A stretch of DNA of 64,000 nt from an uncultured Phocaeicola sp. Its GTDB lineage: Bacteria > Bacteroidota > Bacteroidia > Bacteroidales > Bacteroidaceae. Below, piece after piece: positions 28,325 through 37,537 of this stretch (position 1 is the first letter of the stretch; every line of letters starts with the position of its first letter). Both the position numbers and the translations under genes were made by a program. Where the stretch lies: contig CALUJE010000006.1 of assembly GCA_944320885.1 (NCBI GenBank), forward strand, positions 1-64,000. Direction: 5' to 3'. Below the pieces are notes generated by a model that was not told the origin of the DNA, ran no database searches, and saw only the letters and a program-made list of their open reading frames with translations.

Positions 28325-30622
28325 TCAGAAAGGATATCCTACGGCAAAATGAAAAGCAAAGTCTCTTCCAAAATCCGGACGAATAAGAGGATATCGCTCT
28401 TCAGCATTCTTTGCCGGATTAACAGCTTTCATACCACCATCGAAACGAAGTATAAAATAGTCAAAATCAAAACGCAGTCCCAACCCATATGCCAAGGCAA
28501 TTTCCTTATAGAACGAGTCCAAGCGAAAAGCACCTCCGGGTTGTTCGTCATACTCACGTATGGTCCATATATTACCTGCATCTATGAAAAATGCACCGTT
28601 CAGTTTCCAGAACAGCTTCGTACGGTATTCCAGATTTATATCCAGTTTGATATCTCCCGACTGATTAATGAAATCAATATTGGCATCATTTCCCGAGAAA
28701 GAGCCTGGCCCTAACCGGCGCACAAGCCATCCGCGCACACTATTGGCACCTCCAGAGAAATAACGTTTCTCAAAAGGCAATATACGTGAGTTTCCATACG
28801 GGAACGCTACACCGGCTCCTACATGGAAAACTATGGAGTTACGCTCATCTATCATAAAGCTTTTCGCAAAATTGAAATCCGTCTTTACATATTGGGCATA
28901 TGCTATATTCATCAATGTGTACTGATGTGAATCATTTCTCTTTGCATTAAACAAATGAGACAGGCCATAAAGCAAGTTGCCCGAAGACTCTATATTGAAA
29001 CGTATGGAATATGAATTTCCCGTAGTTGCCGACAGGTTTGCACCACCCGAATGATAGGTAAAACCATATCCCATCTTCATTATCAGCAGATTCTCATAAT
29101 TATATTTCAAGATAGAGTTCTGATTGTTGACATTATCCAGATACTCCTGACGAAATGTCGATGAAATCCAGGGCATGTAAACGTAGTTCACATCAAGCAA
29201 ATCCACGCTATGTCTCCATCTCTGCTTATACGTCCATTTATAGCTCCATGATGCAGATGCTGCACGACGTGAGAACTCCGGACGATCCTGTGAGTTAAAC
29301 TGCAAGGCTACTTCTGACGTAGCCAATATGCGTTTACGTAATTCTGAAGAAATAAACGGAAACAGAAAACGGGGAAAGTTTATACTTGCCTCTGCTCCAT
29401 ACTCTATATAATTCTCATTGGAATACCCCTGTAAACCGGTTACCGCTTCATAAGCACCACGAACCTTAAACGTAAAAAGCTCGGAACCTCTGAACAGATT
29501 CCGGTTCTGGTATGATACAGAAGCTGCTGCTCCTAAATCACCGGCAGAGTTGGTTCCTTCAATTTCTGCAGAAAAAGAATTCGGATTATTGCGCGACAGC
29601 AGGACAAAGCAATCCAAAACCGTAGAATCATTCATATTTTCTACAAAACGCAAATCTGAATACTTGATGGCGTTCAAACGTCCCAAAGCCGACTGACTGC
29701 GTTGCAAAAGCCTCTCGCTATACAATTCGCCCGGAGCAACAAATATATTCTGAGACAATACTTCCGGACGCAAAAAAGGCCTCTTTTCCGAAAAGATATT
29801 CAGTCCCTTATAATGTATTGAATCCCATTCTTCCAAATCTTCCATCTGCATGGCCTTGGTTATATCAAAGTCCGTAAAGACATTAACTTCACCTATATGA
29901 TACTTCTGATGAGATATCTTACTGGCCGAAGCATAAGGGGCTATATGAAAATTCAAGTCTATCGTATATGAACCGGAGACCGTATCGGCTGTACATGTAA
30001 TAAGTTCCTTATTAAACTTATAATAACCTTTATTCTGAAAAAAAGTAGCCAGATTCTGTCTCTCCATGTTCAACTGATTTACATTAAAGAGCATGTTTTC
30101 AGACATTATTCGCGATGAATAATCTGCAAAATCATTTCTCAGGCCCTGGTCCTTCACATCATATTGCCATGAACGGATAACATATCCCTTTCCCGGATGC
30201 AACACATACGAAAGTTCTATTTTCTTTTTTTTCTTTTTGGTAAGGACATCAACATTTGCCTGCATATATCCCAGATTCTGCATGGCACGTTTCATATTTT
30301 CTTTCGAACGTTCAGCTGATGCGCTGTCATATATGACCGGCTCATCGCCTATCTTCTGTATGAAACGATTTATCCATTTCGTAGTATCAGTTCCAGACAA
30401 TGCATAAATCCGCAATGGAACCTTGGCTATGCTGAACCAACTGCTGTTAGGATTCTGATGTACATATCCCCTGAACTCTGAGGGTTTCACATCTTTATTG
30501 TCTGATATAACTTCCACATCCTCCAACAGATATTCTCCTTCCGGAATAAATTTGGAAACAGAACAAGAGGTGAACACAGACAATACGAATACCCAAAACA
30601 GTTTACTAAGCTTATATTTCAT
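28325..30622 (-). CDS. tamL: Outer-membrane assembly lipoprotein TamL (BamA/TamA family)
   Basis: 765-aa Omp85-family protein. The N-terminus carries a lipoprotein signal with lipobox FTSC (Cys about residue 20), which distinguishes Bacteroidetes TamL from proteobacterial TamA. POTRA-like domains fill roughly 25-350. A C-terminal 16-strand beta-barrel follows, with the conserved loop-6 motif GGANSVRGW near 645 and a terminal aromatic residue (AVGYPF). It is expected to work with TamB in inserting outer-membrane proteins or moving lipids; no tamB gene is in this window. Confidence 0.92.
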   Translation of the reverse strand: MKYKLSKLFWVFVLSVFTSCSVSKFIPEGEYLLEDVEVISDNKDVKPSEFRGYVHQNPNSSWFSIAKVPLRIYALSGTDTTKWINRFIQKIGDEPVIYDSASAERSKENMKRAMQNLGYMQANVDVLTKKKKKKIELSYVLHPGKGYVIRSWQYDVKDQGLRNDFADYSSRIMSENMLFNVNQLNMERQNLATFFQNKGYYKFNKELITCTADTVSGSYTIDLNFHIAPYASASKISHQKYHIGEVNVFTDFDITKAMQMEDLEEWDSIHYKGLNIFSEKRPFLRPEVLSQNIFVAPGELYSERLLQRSQSALGRLNAIKYSDLRFVENMNDSTVLDCFVLLSRNNPNSFSAEIEGTNSAGDLGAAASVSYQNRNLFRGSELFTFKVRGAYEAVTGLQGYSNENYIEYGAEASINFPRFLFPFISSELRKRILATSEVALQFNSQDRPEFSRRAASASWSYKWTYKQRWRHSVDLLDVNYVYMPWISSTFRQEYLDNVNNQNSILKYNYENLLIMKMGYGFTYHSGGANLSATTGNSYSIRFNIESSGNLLYGLSHLFNAKRNDSHQYTLMNIAYAQYVKTDFNFAKSFMIDERNSIVFHVGAGVAFPYGNSRILPFEKRYFSGGANSVRGWLVRRLGPGSFSGNDANIDFINQSGDIKLDINLEYRTKLFWKLNGAFFIDAGNIWTIREYDEQPGGAFRLDSFYKEIALAYGLGLRFDFDYFILRFDGGMKAVNPAKNAEERYPLIRPDFGRDFAFHFAVGYPF

Positions 30623-30651
30623 AAAAATTGCTGCAACAGATATATGAGATA

Positions 30652-30659
30652 CAAAATTA
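30652..30659 (-). promoter_or_regulatory. -7 element of tamL
   Basis: Reads TAATTTTG on the minus strand, 30 nt before the tamL ATG. No convincing -33 box was found. Confidence 0.5.
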
Positions 30660-30735
30660 ACGAATTTATATTACTTGAAAAGATATATGAATGTAAAATC
30701 ATAATAAGCTTTTTTATTAAATGAAAATAAGTTTG

Positions 30736-30743
30736 TAGCTTTG
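30736..30743 (+). promoter_or_regulatory. -7 element of the SpoU methyltransferase gene
   Basis: TAGCTTTG lies 17 nt before the ATG at 30760, implying a short leader of about 10 nt. Confidence 0.6.
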
Positions 30744-30759
30744 CTTAAAAATAAAGAAT

Positions 30760-31512
30760 ATGTTGAGTAAGGCAAAAATCAAATACATACAGTCATTAGA
30801 CTTAAAGAAAAACAGAGACTCGGACAAGGTCTTCATTGCAGAAGGATTTAAAATAGTTGAAGAATTCATTGAAAAATTCCGTTGCCGGCTACTCTTGGGC
30901 ACCCATGACTGGCTGAATGCTCATCCGCATATTCAAGCAGAAGAAATTATAGAAGTATCACAGGAAGAATTGTCGAGAGCCAGCTTACAAAAAACACCGC
31001 AAGAAGTTTTAGGCGTATTTGAGCAACCACGTTATCAGACCGATTTTAATACTCCTCAGAAAGAATTGTGTCTGGCGCTTGACACTATTCAGAATCCGGG
31101 TAATCTGGGCACCATTGTCAGACTGGCCGACTGGTTCGGAATTGAACACATCTTTTGCTCACCCAATACGGTAGATATATTTAATCCAAAGACTATTCAG
31201 GCAACAATGGGAGCTTTGGCACGTGTACAGGTTCATTACTGTTCACTGACCGACTTGGTAAAAAACATCCCCTCAACACCTGTATACGGAACATTTCTGG
31301 ATGGAGAGAATATTTATAAGAAGACATTGCCCTCTTACGGACTTATAATCATGGGTAATGAAGGAAAAGGCATCAGCCCTGAACTGGAGAAATTTATAAA
31401 TAACCGACTGTTTATACCTAACTATCCTATAGGAAGACCTACATCCGAATCACTGAATGTAGCAATCGCCACAGCCATTGTATGTGCAGAATTCAGAAGA
31501 CAGAATTCATAA
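30760..31512 (+). CDS. TrmH/SpoU-family RNA 2'-O-methyltransferase
   Basis: 250-aa SPOUT methyltransferase with an N-terminal substrate-binding domain (about 1-95) and the knotted SAM domain. The three SpoU motifs are DTIQNPGNLGTIVRLAD (near 107), IIMGNEGKGIS (near 195) and IPNYPIGRPTSESLNVAIA (near 220). It probably methylates rRNA ribose, as RlmB does; the target base cannot be told. Its stop overlaps by 6 nt the end of the convergent small ORF on the minus strand. Confidence 0.92.
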   Translation: MLSKAKIKYIQSLDLKKNRDSDKVFIAEGFKIVEEFIEKFRCRLLLGTHDWLNAHPHIQAEEIIEVSQEELSRASLQKTPQEVLGVFEQPRYQTDFNTPQKELCLALDTIQNPGNLGTIVRLADWFGIEHIFCSPNTVDIFNPKTIQATMGALARVQVHYCSLTDLVKNIPSTPVYGTFLDGENIYKKTLPSYGLIIMGNEGKGISPELEKFINNRLFIPNYPIGRPTSESLNVAIATAIVCAEFRRQNS

Positions 31513-31827
31513 CCGCTTCAGATGATGCACCATACCGCTGTGCCACTCGTCTGCTTCTACATGCCATACATAAACGGAATTACCGTTTTGAGGTTGTGCC
31601 AGCTCATGCATCAAATCTTTACATGACAGGGGCAAGCAAAAATCCATTTCACTTTTATAAGACAAGATGGCGGTTCCACCAATCCATTCTGTAAAAGCTT
31701 CTTCTCCGTCAAGAGAAAAAGAGGAACAATAACATCCGTCTGCAATCTGTAAGACTTGCAATTGTTCCTCTTTCATCGTAAGGGAATGCAACAAACGATG
31801 CACTCCGTATTGACGAATCTTATTCAT
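31507..31827 (-). CDS. Small hypothetical protein
   Basis: 106-aa ORF with no recognised family, signal peptide or membrane segment. It is acidic to neutral and has aromatic and Cys/His residues (YCSSFS, WHVEADEWHSGMVHH). It begins 8 nt after the DUF4296 gene stop and ends overlapping the convergent methyltransferase gene, so it fills the end of the ileS-lspA transcript tightly, which supports it being real. Confidence 0.6.
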   Translation of the reverse strand: MNKIRQYGVHRLLHSLTMKEEQLQVLQIADGCYCSSFSLDGEEAFTEWIGGTAILSYKSEMDFCLPLSCKDLMHELAQPQNGNSVYVWHVEADEWHSGMVHHLKRL

Positions 31828-31835
31828 ATCCGTTT

Positions 31836-32762
31836 TTATCTTCTTCTTTGATTACGCCGTAATTGTTCCGGAGTAAGTCGTACATTGTTCGAATCGGCCT
31901 TGACAGTATCCTTTCTTTCTGGTTTAGCCAGCTTCATGGAATCTGTCTTCAAGCGATTTAAGGAATCAAAACGTATCGAATCTCTCATACGTACATTTCT
32001 GAGCTTTTTAATCTCCATCGACGATGCATGATAACGCATCAATGAAATATCAGAAACAACAATAGAGGTTACAATAGAATCATCATAATAAATAAATCCC
32101 TGCAAGTTCTTCATCGGCACCGTATCTGTCTTGAGCATTATCGAATGAGGACCTGAAGTGTTCAAAGGACGTACCACACTCGCAACAGAATCATTCTTAT
32201 AAGAAACAATCAGGCTTGCATACAAATTGCCTTTCTTGTTCGCATCACGAAACACATTCATGTTCCAAACTAGACGGTCCAATTCATGAAAAGTCGTATC
32301 TGCCTTCATCTCAAATGTTACTCTGTTGGTCAAAGGAGATGATGACAATATATAAAGTTTACGGTCATACCACAAGTTTATGGAATCACCACTTGCCGTT
32401 TTTTCCCTTTTATATGACTGATATACTTGCGCTATATTATTGTTGGCATCTTCAAAACGTTTGCTCAGATTCGTATAAATATCACTCAGCTTTTCCATGT
32501 TTCTTGTATACCATACCATTGAAGTATCAAATTCCGCCTGGGTGATATTGTGCTTTTTGAATACATACTCTATTACCAGTTCCGATTTGTAGCGCTCAGT
32601 TCCTGCCCACTCGTCACCAACAGCTTGCGCCAAATGATAATCATACAATATGTCTTCCATTTCTTTGGGCTGAATTACATAAGAAGGTATCTCTTTCTTA
32701 CAAGAGGCCACAAAGAAACACAAGACGCTCAATATGAACAAGAATTTATTCTGCCTTCTCAT
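31836..32762 (-). CDS. DUF4296 domain lipoprotein
   Basis: 308-aa Bacteroidetes-specific lipoprotein. The signal MRRQNKFLFILSVLCFFVASC ends in a lipobox VASC. It is followed by the DUF4296 signature with a DILYDYHLAQA segment. A basic tail rich in Arg, Lys and Asp follows residue 265. The start at 32762 overlaps the lspA end by 17 nt; a longer frame from 32795 would spoil the signal peptide. Function is unknown. Placement directly after the lipoprotein signal peptidase gene may only reflect operon order. Confidence 0.85.
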   Translation of the reverse strand: MRRQNKFLFILSVLCFFVASCKKEIPSYVIQPKEMEDILYDYHLAQAVGDEWAGTERYKSELVIEYVFKKHNITQAEFDTSMVWYTRNMEKLSDIYTNLSKRFEDANNNIAQVYQSYKREKTASGDSINLWYDRKLYILSSSPLTNRVTFEMKADTTFHELDRLVWNMNVFRDANKKGNLYASLIVSYKNDSVASVVRPLNTSGPHSIMLKTDTVPMKNLQGFIYYDDSIVTSIVVSDISLMRYHASSMEIKKLRNVRMRDSIRFDSLNRLKTDSMKLAKPERKDTVKADSNNVRLTPEQLRRNQRRR

Positions 32763-33384
32763 CCTTTTTAGAAATATGCTGGTTAAGATATCCACTATAA
32801 AAAATCAACATTGCTATAATTCCACAGCTGATGGCTGCATCTGCAAAGTTAAAAATCGGACTGAAAAAAATAAAACGGTCTCCTCCTATTCCCGGCAACC
32901 ACTCCGGCCAATATGTATCTATAATGGGGAAATAGAACATATCTACTACCTTTCCGTGCAATATAGAAGTATATCCTTCACCCCATGGCACAAACTGAGC
33001 CAACTGGAACGGAGTACTTTCAGAGAATATCATCCCATAAAACACACTGTCAATAATGTTACCGGCTGCACCGGCCAATATTAATGAAAGACAAACAATA
33101 AATCCGGTTTTTACATTTCCTTGTTTCAGCAGTTTGTACAAATAATATATAATCGCACCTACGGCTATTATACGGAACGAGGAAAGAAAGAGCTTTCCAA
33201 ACAGTTCCATGCCAAAAGCCATTCCGTTATTCTCTGTAAAGTATATATAGAACCAGTCTGTTATCCGAATGCTTTCGTGATAAAACATGGATGTTTTCAC
33301 TGCAATCTTGATAATCTGATCTATTACCAACACCAATACTATGATAAGAACAGCAAGTCTTCCCTGAGTAAACAATTTTTTCAT
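32746..33384 (-). CDS. lspA: Lipoprotein signal peptidase
   Basis: Aspartic signal peptidase II that cleaves prolipoproteins in the inner membrane. The 212-aa protein has four hydrophobic segments. The two catalytic Asp are in AGAAGNIIDSVFYG and FNFADAAIS, and the QIIKIAVKTSM N-terminal segment is conserved. It carries a periplasmic insertion longer than E. coli LspA (164 aa), a Bacteroidetes trait. It probably processes the lipoproteins encoded elsewhere in this window (TamL, DUF4296, LemA, DUF5715). Confidence 0.95.
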   Translation of the reverse strand: MKKLFTQGRLAVLIIVLVLVIDQIIKIAVKTSMFYHESIRITDWFYIYFTENNGMAFGMELFGKLFLSSFRIIAVGAIIYYLYKLLKQGNVKTGFIVCLSLILAGAAGNIIDSVFYGMIFSESTPFQLAQFVPWGEGYTSILHGKVVDMFYFPIIDTYWPEWLPGIGGDRFIFFSPIFNFADAAISCGIIAMLIFYSGYLNQHISKKDEKAE

Positions 33385-33411
33385 TTACCTATTATCTTAT
33401 TAAAAAATGCG

Positions 33412-33466
33412 AAGAAAAACGCAAATCACACAGTCATAAGAACAACTGTGCAATTTGCGTTTCTTC
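33412..33466 (-). terminator. Terminator or attenuator between the dksA-like gene and lspA
   Basis: A stem of about 18 bp (AAACGCAAAT...CACAGT with ACTGTG...ATTTGCGTTT, one 2-nt mismatch) lies in the 100-nt gap. On the minus strand it is followed by TTTTTCTT. It may cut transcription partly between ileS-dksA and lspA. Confidence 0.7.
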
Positions 33467-33484
33467 TTTTTAGCTTTTTATTGA

Positions 33485-33862
33485 TCACTTTTTAGCTTGT
33501 TTAGCTTCAATACTCAATGTAGCATGCGGTACTGCGCGCAGACGCTCTGCAGGAATCAATTTACCGGTTTCACGACAAATACCATAAGTTTTGTTCTCAA
33601 TGCGTACAAGCGCAGCCTGTAATCCTTGAATAAATTTCAGTTCACGTTGTGCCAATCGGGTTGTTTCCTCCTTCGACAAAGTATTGGCTCCTTCTTCCAA
33701 TATTTTATATGTCGGAGAGGTATCACCGACGTCGTTACCGTCCACATTCATCATACTCGCTCTTAATTGTTCGTAATTCTTTTGAGCAGTATTAAGTTTT
33801 TCAAGGATAATTGCTCGGAATTCTTCTAACTCTGCATCAGAGTACCTAGTCTTCTCAGCCAT
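33485..33862 (-). CDS. DksA/TraR-family protein with degenerate zinc finger
   Basis: 125-aa protein with an N-terminal coiled-coil helical hairpin (about 1-80) and a C-terminal finger GICRETGKLIPAERLRAVPHAT. Only one Cys of the four in classical DksA remains, so zinc binding as in E. coli DksA is unlikely. The acidic tip NVDGNDVGD lies near residue 45, where DksA reaches into the RNA polymerase secondary channel. Likely an RNA polymerase-binding stress regulator (inference). It follows ileS by 24 nt. Confidence 0.85.
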   Translation of the reverse strand: MAEKTRYSDAELEEFRAIILEKLNTAQKNYEQLRASMMNVDGNDVGDTSPTYKILEEGANTLSKEETTRLAQRELKFIQGLQAALVRIENKTYGICRETGKLIPAERLRAVPHATLSIEAKQAKK

Positions 33863-33886
33863 AACAATATTATTTTAGATTAAGAT

Positions 33887-36800
33887 TCAGTCTTCTTTGG
33901 CAACCTTAATAAACAATGTGAAATCATCAAAATTCAATTCTGTACCAGATTCAACATTATCTACCAGTTCCAAAGAATTTGCTAATACTTGATTGCAAAT
34001 ATAATTATTATATTCTTTTACGGCATCATCGGTTTGAGAATTTTTAGACAAGAGTATTCTTATTTTATCTGTAATCTCAAATCCGCAGCTCTTACGGATA
34101 TTTTGAATACGGTTGACCAATTCACGAGCTATACCTTCGCGTTTCAATTCATCAGTAACTGTAACCTCCAAAGCAACAGTCAGTTTTCCTTCATTTGCAA
34201 CCAGCCATCCTGGGATGTCTTCACTGAATATTTCAACATCTGTTGCTTCTACAGTAGCATCACCACTCTCCAGATGGAAGGTATACTGACCATTTTTCTC
34301 CAGTTCAAAAATAGCATCCTGTGACATTTCTGCAACAGCTGCGGCTATTGCTTTCATTTGTTTTCCGAACTTCGGACCCAGTTTCTTAAAGTCACATTTT
34401 ACTTTTTTGACAAGAATACCTCTGTCATTCTCTACAAACTTCAGTTCTTTTATGTTCACCTCACTCATGATAAGTGACTTGACTGCTTCTATATGCGCAC
34501 GCTGAGTATCATCCTGTACAGGTATCATTATACACTGCAGAGGCTGACGAACCTTAATATTAACCTTACGACGCAAAGCAAGAACCATAGAAGTTACACT
34601 CTGAGCCATCTGCATCCGTGCCTCCAGTTCTGAATCAATCAGAGCTTCATTGCATACCGGGAATTTAGCCAAATGTACTGATACGGCATTGTCACGTCCG
34701 GTAACAGCTTCCAAATCCTTGAATAATCTGTCGGCATAGAAAGGTGCAATCGGAGCCATCAGTTTAGAGACAGTTTCCAGACATACATACAATGTCTGAT
34801 ATGCAGAAAGCTTGTCTTCTGACATTGAACTTCCCCAGAAACGTTTACGATTCAAACGTACATACCAGTTAGACAAATTATCGTTCACGAAGTCTTGAAT
34901 CAAACGTCCAGCCTTGGTCGGTTCATAATCGCTATAACATGCATCTACATCCTTGATTAATGAATTGAGCAGTGAAAGAATCCATCTGTCAATTTCCGGA
35001 CGATTTTCAACAGGAACATCTTTCTCTTCATATCTGAATCCATCCACATTTGCATACAATGCAAAGAATGAATAGGTATTATATAATGTTCCGAAGAATT
35101 TACGGCGAACTTCATCAACTCCATCCGTATCAAACTTCAGGTTATCCCACGGTGAAGAATTGGTTATCATGTACCAGCGAAGAGGATCTGAACCATACTT
35201 TTCAATTGCTCCAAACGGATCTACGGCATTGCCTAGACGTTTTGACATCTTGTTTCCATTCTTGTCAAGTACCAGTCCGTTAGATATAACAGCCTTGTAT
35301 GCAACACTGTCAAATACCATAGTAGCTATGGCGTGCAAAGTAAAGAACCATCCACGTGTCTGGTCTACACCTTCTGCAATAAAATCTGCCGGATATACAA
35401 GATGCTGATCAAGTTTGTCTTTATTTTCAAACGGATAATGTATCTGAGCATAAGGCATTGCACCCGAATCAAACCAAACATCAATCAAGTCTGTTTCACG
35501 CTTCATAGGAAGACCACTCTCAGAAACAAGAACAATGTCGTCTACATAAGGACGGTGCAAGTCTATCTTGTCATAGTTTTCCTTAGTATATACTCCCGGA
35601 ACAAAACCATTATCCTTATACGGATTTGACCTCATGAATCCGGCAGCAACCGCCTTTTCTATTTCATTATACAGTTCTTCAACTGAACCAATGCATTTTT
35701 CTTCCTTGTTTTCTGAACGCCAGATTGGCAATGGAGTACCCCAATAACGAGAACGGCTCAGATTCCAGTCGTTCAGATTCTCCAACCATTTTCCAAAACG
35801 TCCGGTTCCAGTTGATTCTGGCTTCCAGTTGATGGTTTTGTTCAGCTCTATCATGCGTTCCTTGCATGCGGTAGAACGAATAAACCAGCTGTCCAACGGA
35901 TAATAAAGAACCGGTTTGTCAGTACGCCAGCAGTGAGGATAATTATGCACATGCTTTTCAATCTTGAATGCCTGATTATTGGCTTTCATCAGCATACAGA
36001 TAGAGATATCCAGCGTTTCATCCTTATCGGTCAAGGTCGGGTCATACGCATTCTTTACGAAACGGCCTTCAAATTCCTTATATAAATCTACGTTCACATA
36101 ATTGTGCACGAATTCATCATCCAGTTCACTCAACAGATAGAATTTTCCCTGCAAGTCAACCATCGGACGACGTTCACCTTTCTTATTTACCAACTGCAAA
36201 GGAGGAACACCGGCAGCTTTTGCTACCTGAGCATCATCAGCACCGAATGTAGGCGCAATATGCACAATACCCGTACCGTCTTCTGTTGTTACATAATCAC
36301 CGGCAATTACTCTGAAAGCACCCTCACCCGGATTTACCCAAGGCAACAATTGTTCATACTCCATTCCTACCAGGTCTGTTCCCTTGTATTCGGCAATTAC
36401 TTTAAACGGAATCAACTTGTCACCCGGTTTGTACGAATCCAAATCCAATCCTTCTGCCTTCTGATTAAAATGAGCATAGAGCAACGGCTTGGCCAATACC
36501 ACCGTAATCTTCTCACCTGTATATCCGTTATATGACTGAACTGCTACATAATCAATCTTAGGACCAACGCAAAGAGCAGTATTTGAAGGAAGAGTCCAAG
36601 GAGTAGTAGTCCATGCAATAAAATAAGGAGTACCCCATTCTGCCATTTCAGGACGAGGATTCTTCATTTTGAACTGTGCAACCACAGTTGTATCCTTCAC
36701 ATCCCGATAGCATCCCGGCTGATTCAGCTCGTGTGAGCTCAATCCGGTTCCGGCAGCCGGAGAATACGGCTGGATAGTATATCCTTTATATAAGAGATTC

Positions 36801-37312
36801 TTGTTATACAATTGCTTCAGCAACCACCACAAAGTTTCAATATAGCGGTTGTCATAAGTAATATAAGGATTCTCCAGGTCGACCCAGTATCCCATTTTAT
36901 GAGTCAGGTCGGTCCATTCTTTCGTAAACTTCATTACGTCCTGACGACATTCCTTATTATATTCGGCAACAGAGATTGTCTTTCCAATATCTTCTTTGGT
37001 AATACCAAGTTTCTTTTCTACTCCCAGCTCAACAGGAAGTCCGTGAGTATCCCATCCTGCCTTACGTTTTACCTGAAAACCTTTCATGGTCTTATAGCGA
37101 CAGAATGTATCCTTTATAGAACGTGCCATAACATGGTGAATACCCGGCATTCCGTTGGCAGAAGGAGGCCCTTCAAAAAAAACAAAAGAGGGACATCCCT
37201 CGCGTTCAGTCATACTTTTGGTGAAAACATCATTTTCATCCCATTCTTTCAGTACTTCTTTATTTACCTGTGACAGGTCCAACTGACCATGTTCAGCAAA
37301 CGTTTTACTCAT
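33887..37312 (-). CDS. ileS: Isoleucyl-tRNA synthetase, IleRS2-like, with GIHH signature
   Basis: Charges tRNA-Ile. The 1141-aa length, the C-terminal region without clustered zinc Cys, and eukaryote-like motifs place it with the IleRS2/eukaryotic type. The class I signature 1 reads G57-I-H-H60 instead of H-x-G-H. Signature 2 is KMSKR, in NGNKMSKRLGN. The editing (CP1) domain holds TTPWTLPSNTALCVGP and VRIAGDYVT-like strands around residues 230-340. Swapped GxHH signatures have been reported in some IleRS2 enzymes together with extreme mupirocin resistance (recalled). Confidence 0.95.
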   Translation of the reverse strand: MSKTFAEHGQLDLSQVNKEVLKEWDENDVFTKSMTEREGCPSFVFFEGPPSANGMPGIHHVMARSIKDTFCRYKTMKGFQVKRKAGWDTHGLPVELGVEKKLGITKEDIGKTISVAEYNKECRQDVMKFTKEWTDLTHKMGYWVDLENPYITYDNRYIETLWWLLKQLYNKNLLYKGYTIQPYSPAAGTGLSSHELNQPGCYRDVKDTTVVAQFKMKNPRPEMAEWGTPYFIAWTTTPWTLPSNTALCVGPKIDYVAVQSYNGYTGEKITVVLAKPLLYAHFNQKAEGLDLDSYKPGDKLIPFKVIAEYKGTDLVGMEYEQLLPWVNPGEGAFRVIAGDYVTTEDGTGIVHIAPTFGADDAQVAKAAGVPPLQLVNKKGERRPMVDLQGKFYLLSELDDEFVHNYVNVDLYKEFEGRFVKNAYDPTLTDKDETLDISICMLMKANNQAFKIEKHVHNYPHCWRTDKPVLYYPLDSWFIRSTACKERMIELNKTINWKPESTGTGRFGKWLENLNDWNLSRSRYWGTPLPIWRSENKEEKCIGSVEELYNEIEKAVAAGFMRSNPYKDNGFVPGVYTKENYDKIDLHRPYVDDIVLVSESGLPMKRETDLIDVWFDSGAMPYAQIHYPFENKDKLDQHLVYPADFIAEGVDQTRGWFFTLHAIATMVFDSVAYKAVISNGLVLDKNGNKMSKRLGNAVDPFGAIEKYGSDPLRWYMITNSSPWDNLKFDTDGVDEVRRKFFGTLYNTYSFFALYANVDGFRYEEKDVPVENRPEIDRWILSLLNSLIKDVDACYSDYEPTKAGRLIQDFVNDNLSNWYVRLNRKRFWGSSMSEDKLSAYQTLYVCLETVSKLMAPIAPFYADRLFKDLEAVTGRDNAVSVHLAKFPVCNEALIDSELEARMQMAQSVTSMVLALRRKVNIKVRQPLQCIMIPVQDDTQRAHIEAVKSLIMSEVNIKELKFVENDRGILVKKVKCDFKKLGPKFGKQMKAIAAAVAEMSQDAIFELEKNGQYTFHLESGDATVEATDVEIFSEDIPGWLVANEGKLTVALEVTVTDELKREGIARELVNRIQNIRKSCGFEITDKIRILLSKNSQTDDAVKEYNNYICNQVLANSLELVDNVESGTELNFDDFTLFIKVAKED

Positions 37313-37351
37313 AATTATGTATTTTTTATTATTTCATCTTTTATCGACGCG

Positions 37352-37359
37352 CAAAAATA
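37352..37359 (-). promoter_or_regulatory. -7 element of ileS
   Basis: Reads TATTTTTG on the minus strand, 40 nt before the ileS ATG. The -33 region is weak. Confidence 0.5.
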
Positions 37360-37501
37360 CAAAGAAAAACAGCAAGAAAGAAAGTTTTTATCTACGAATT
37401 ACAAATGAAAAGTAAAACCACGCAAAAAAGAACTAACTATTAAAGGATATTCCATTAGAAAATGAAATCAATAATTTATATTCTTTTACCGTAACAAAAA
37501 A

Positions 37502-37537
37502 CAAAAATGCGTCAATGTATAATCTACATTAACGCAT
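37502..37537 (-). terminator. Terminator of the HAD-panB-MFS operon
   Basis: ATGCGTTAATGTA and TACATTGACGCAT pair on the minus strand (one mismatch) and run into TTTTTGTTTTTT. The stem starts within the last codons of the MFS gene. Confidence 0.8.
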
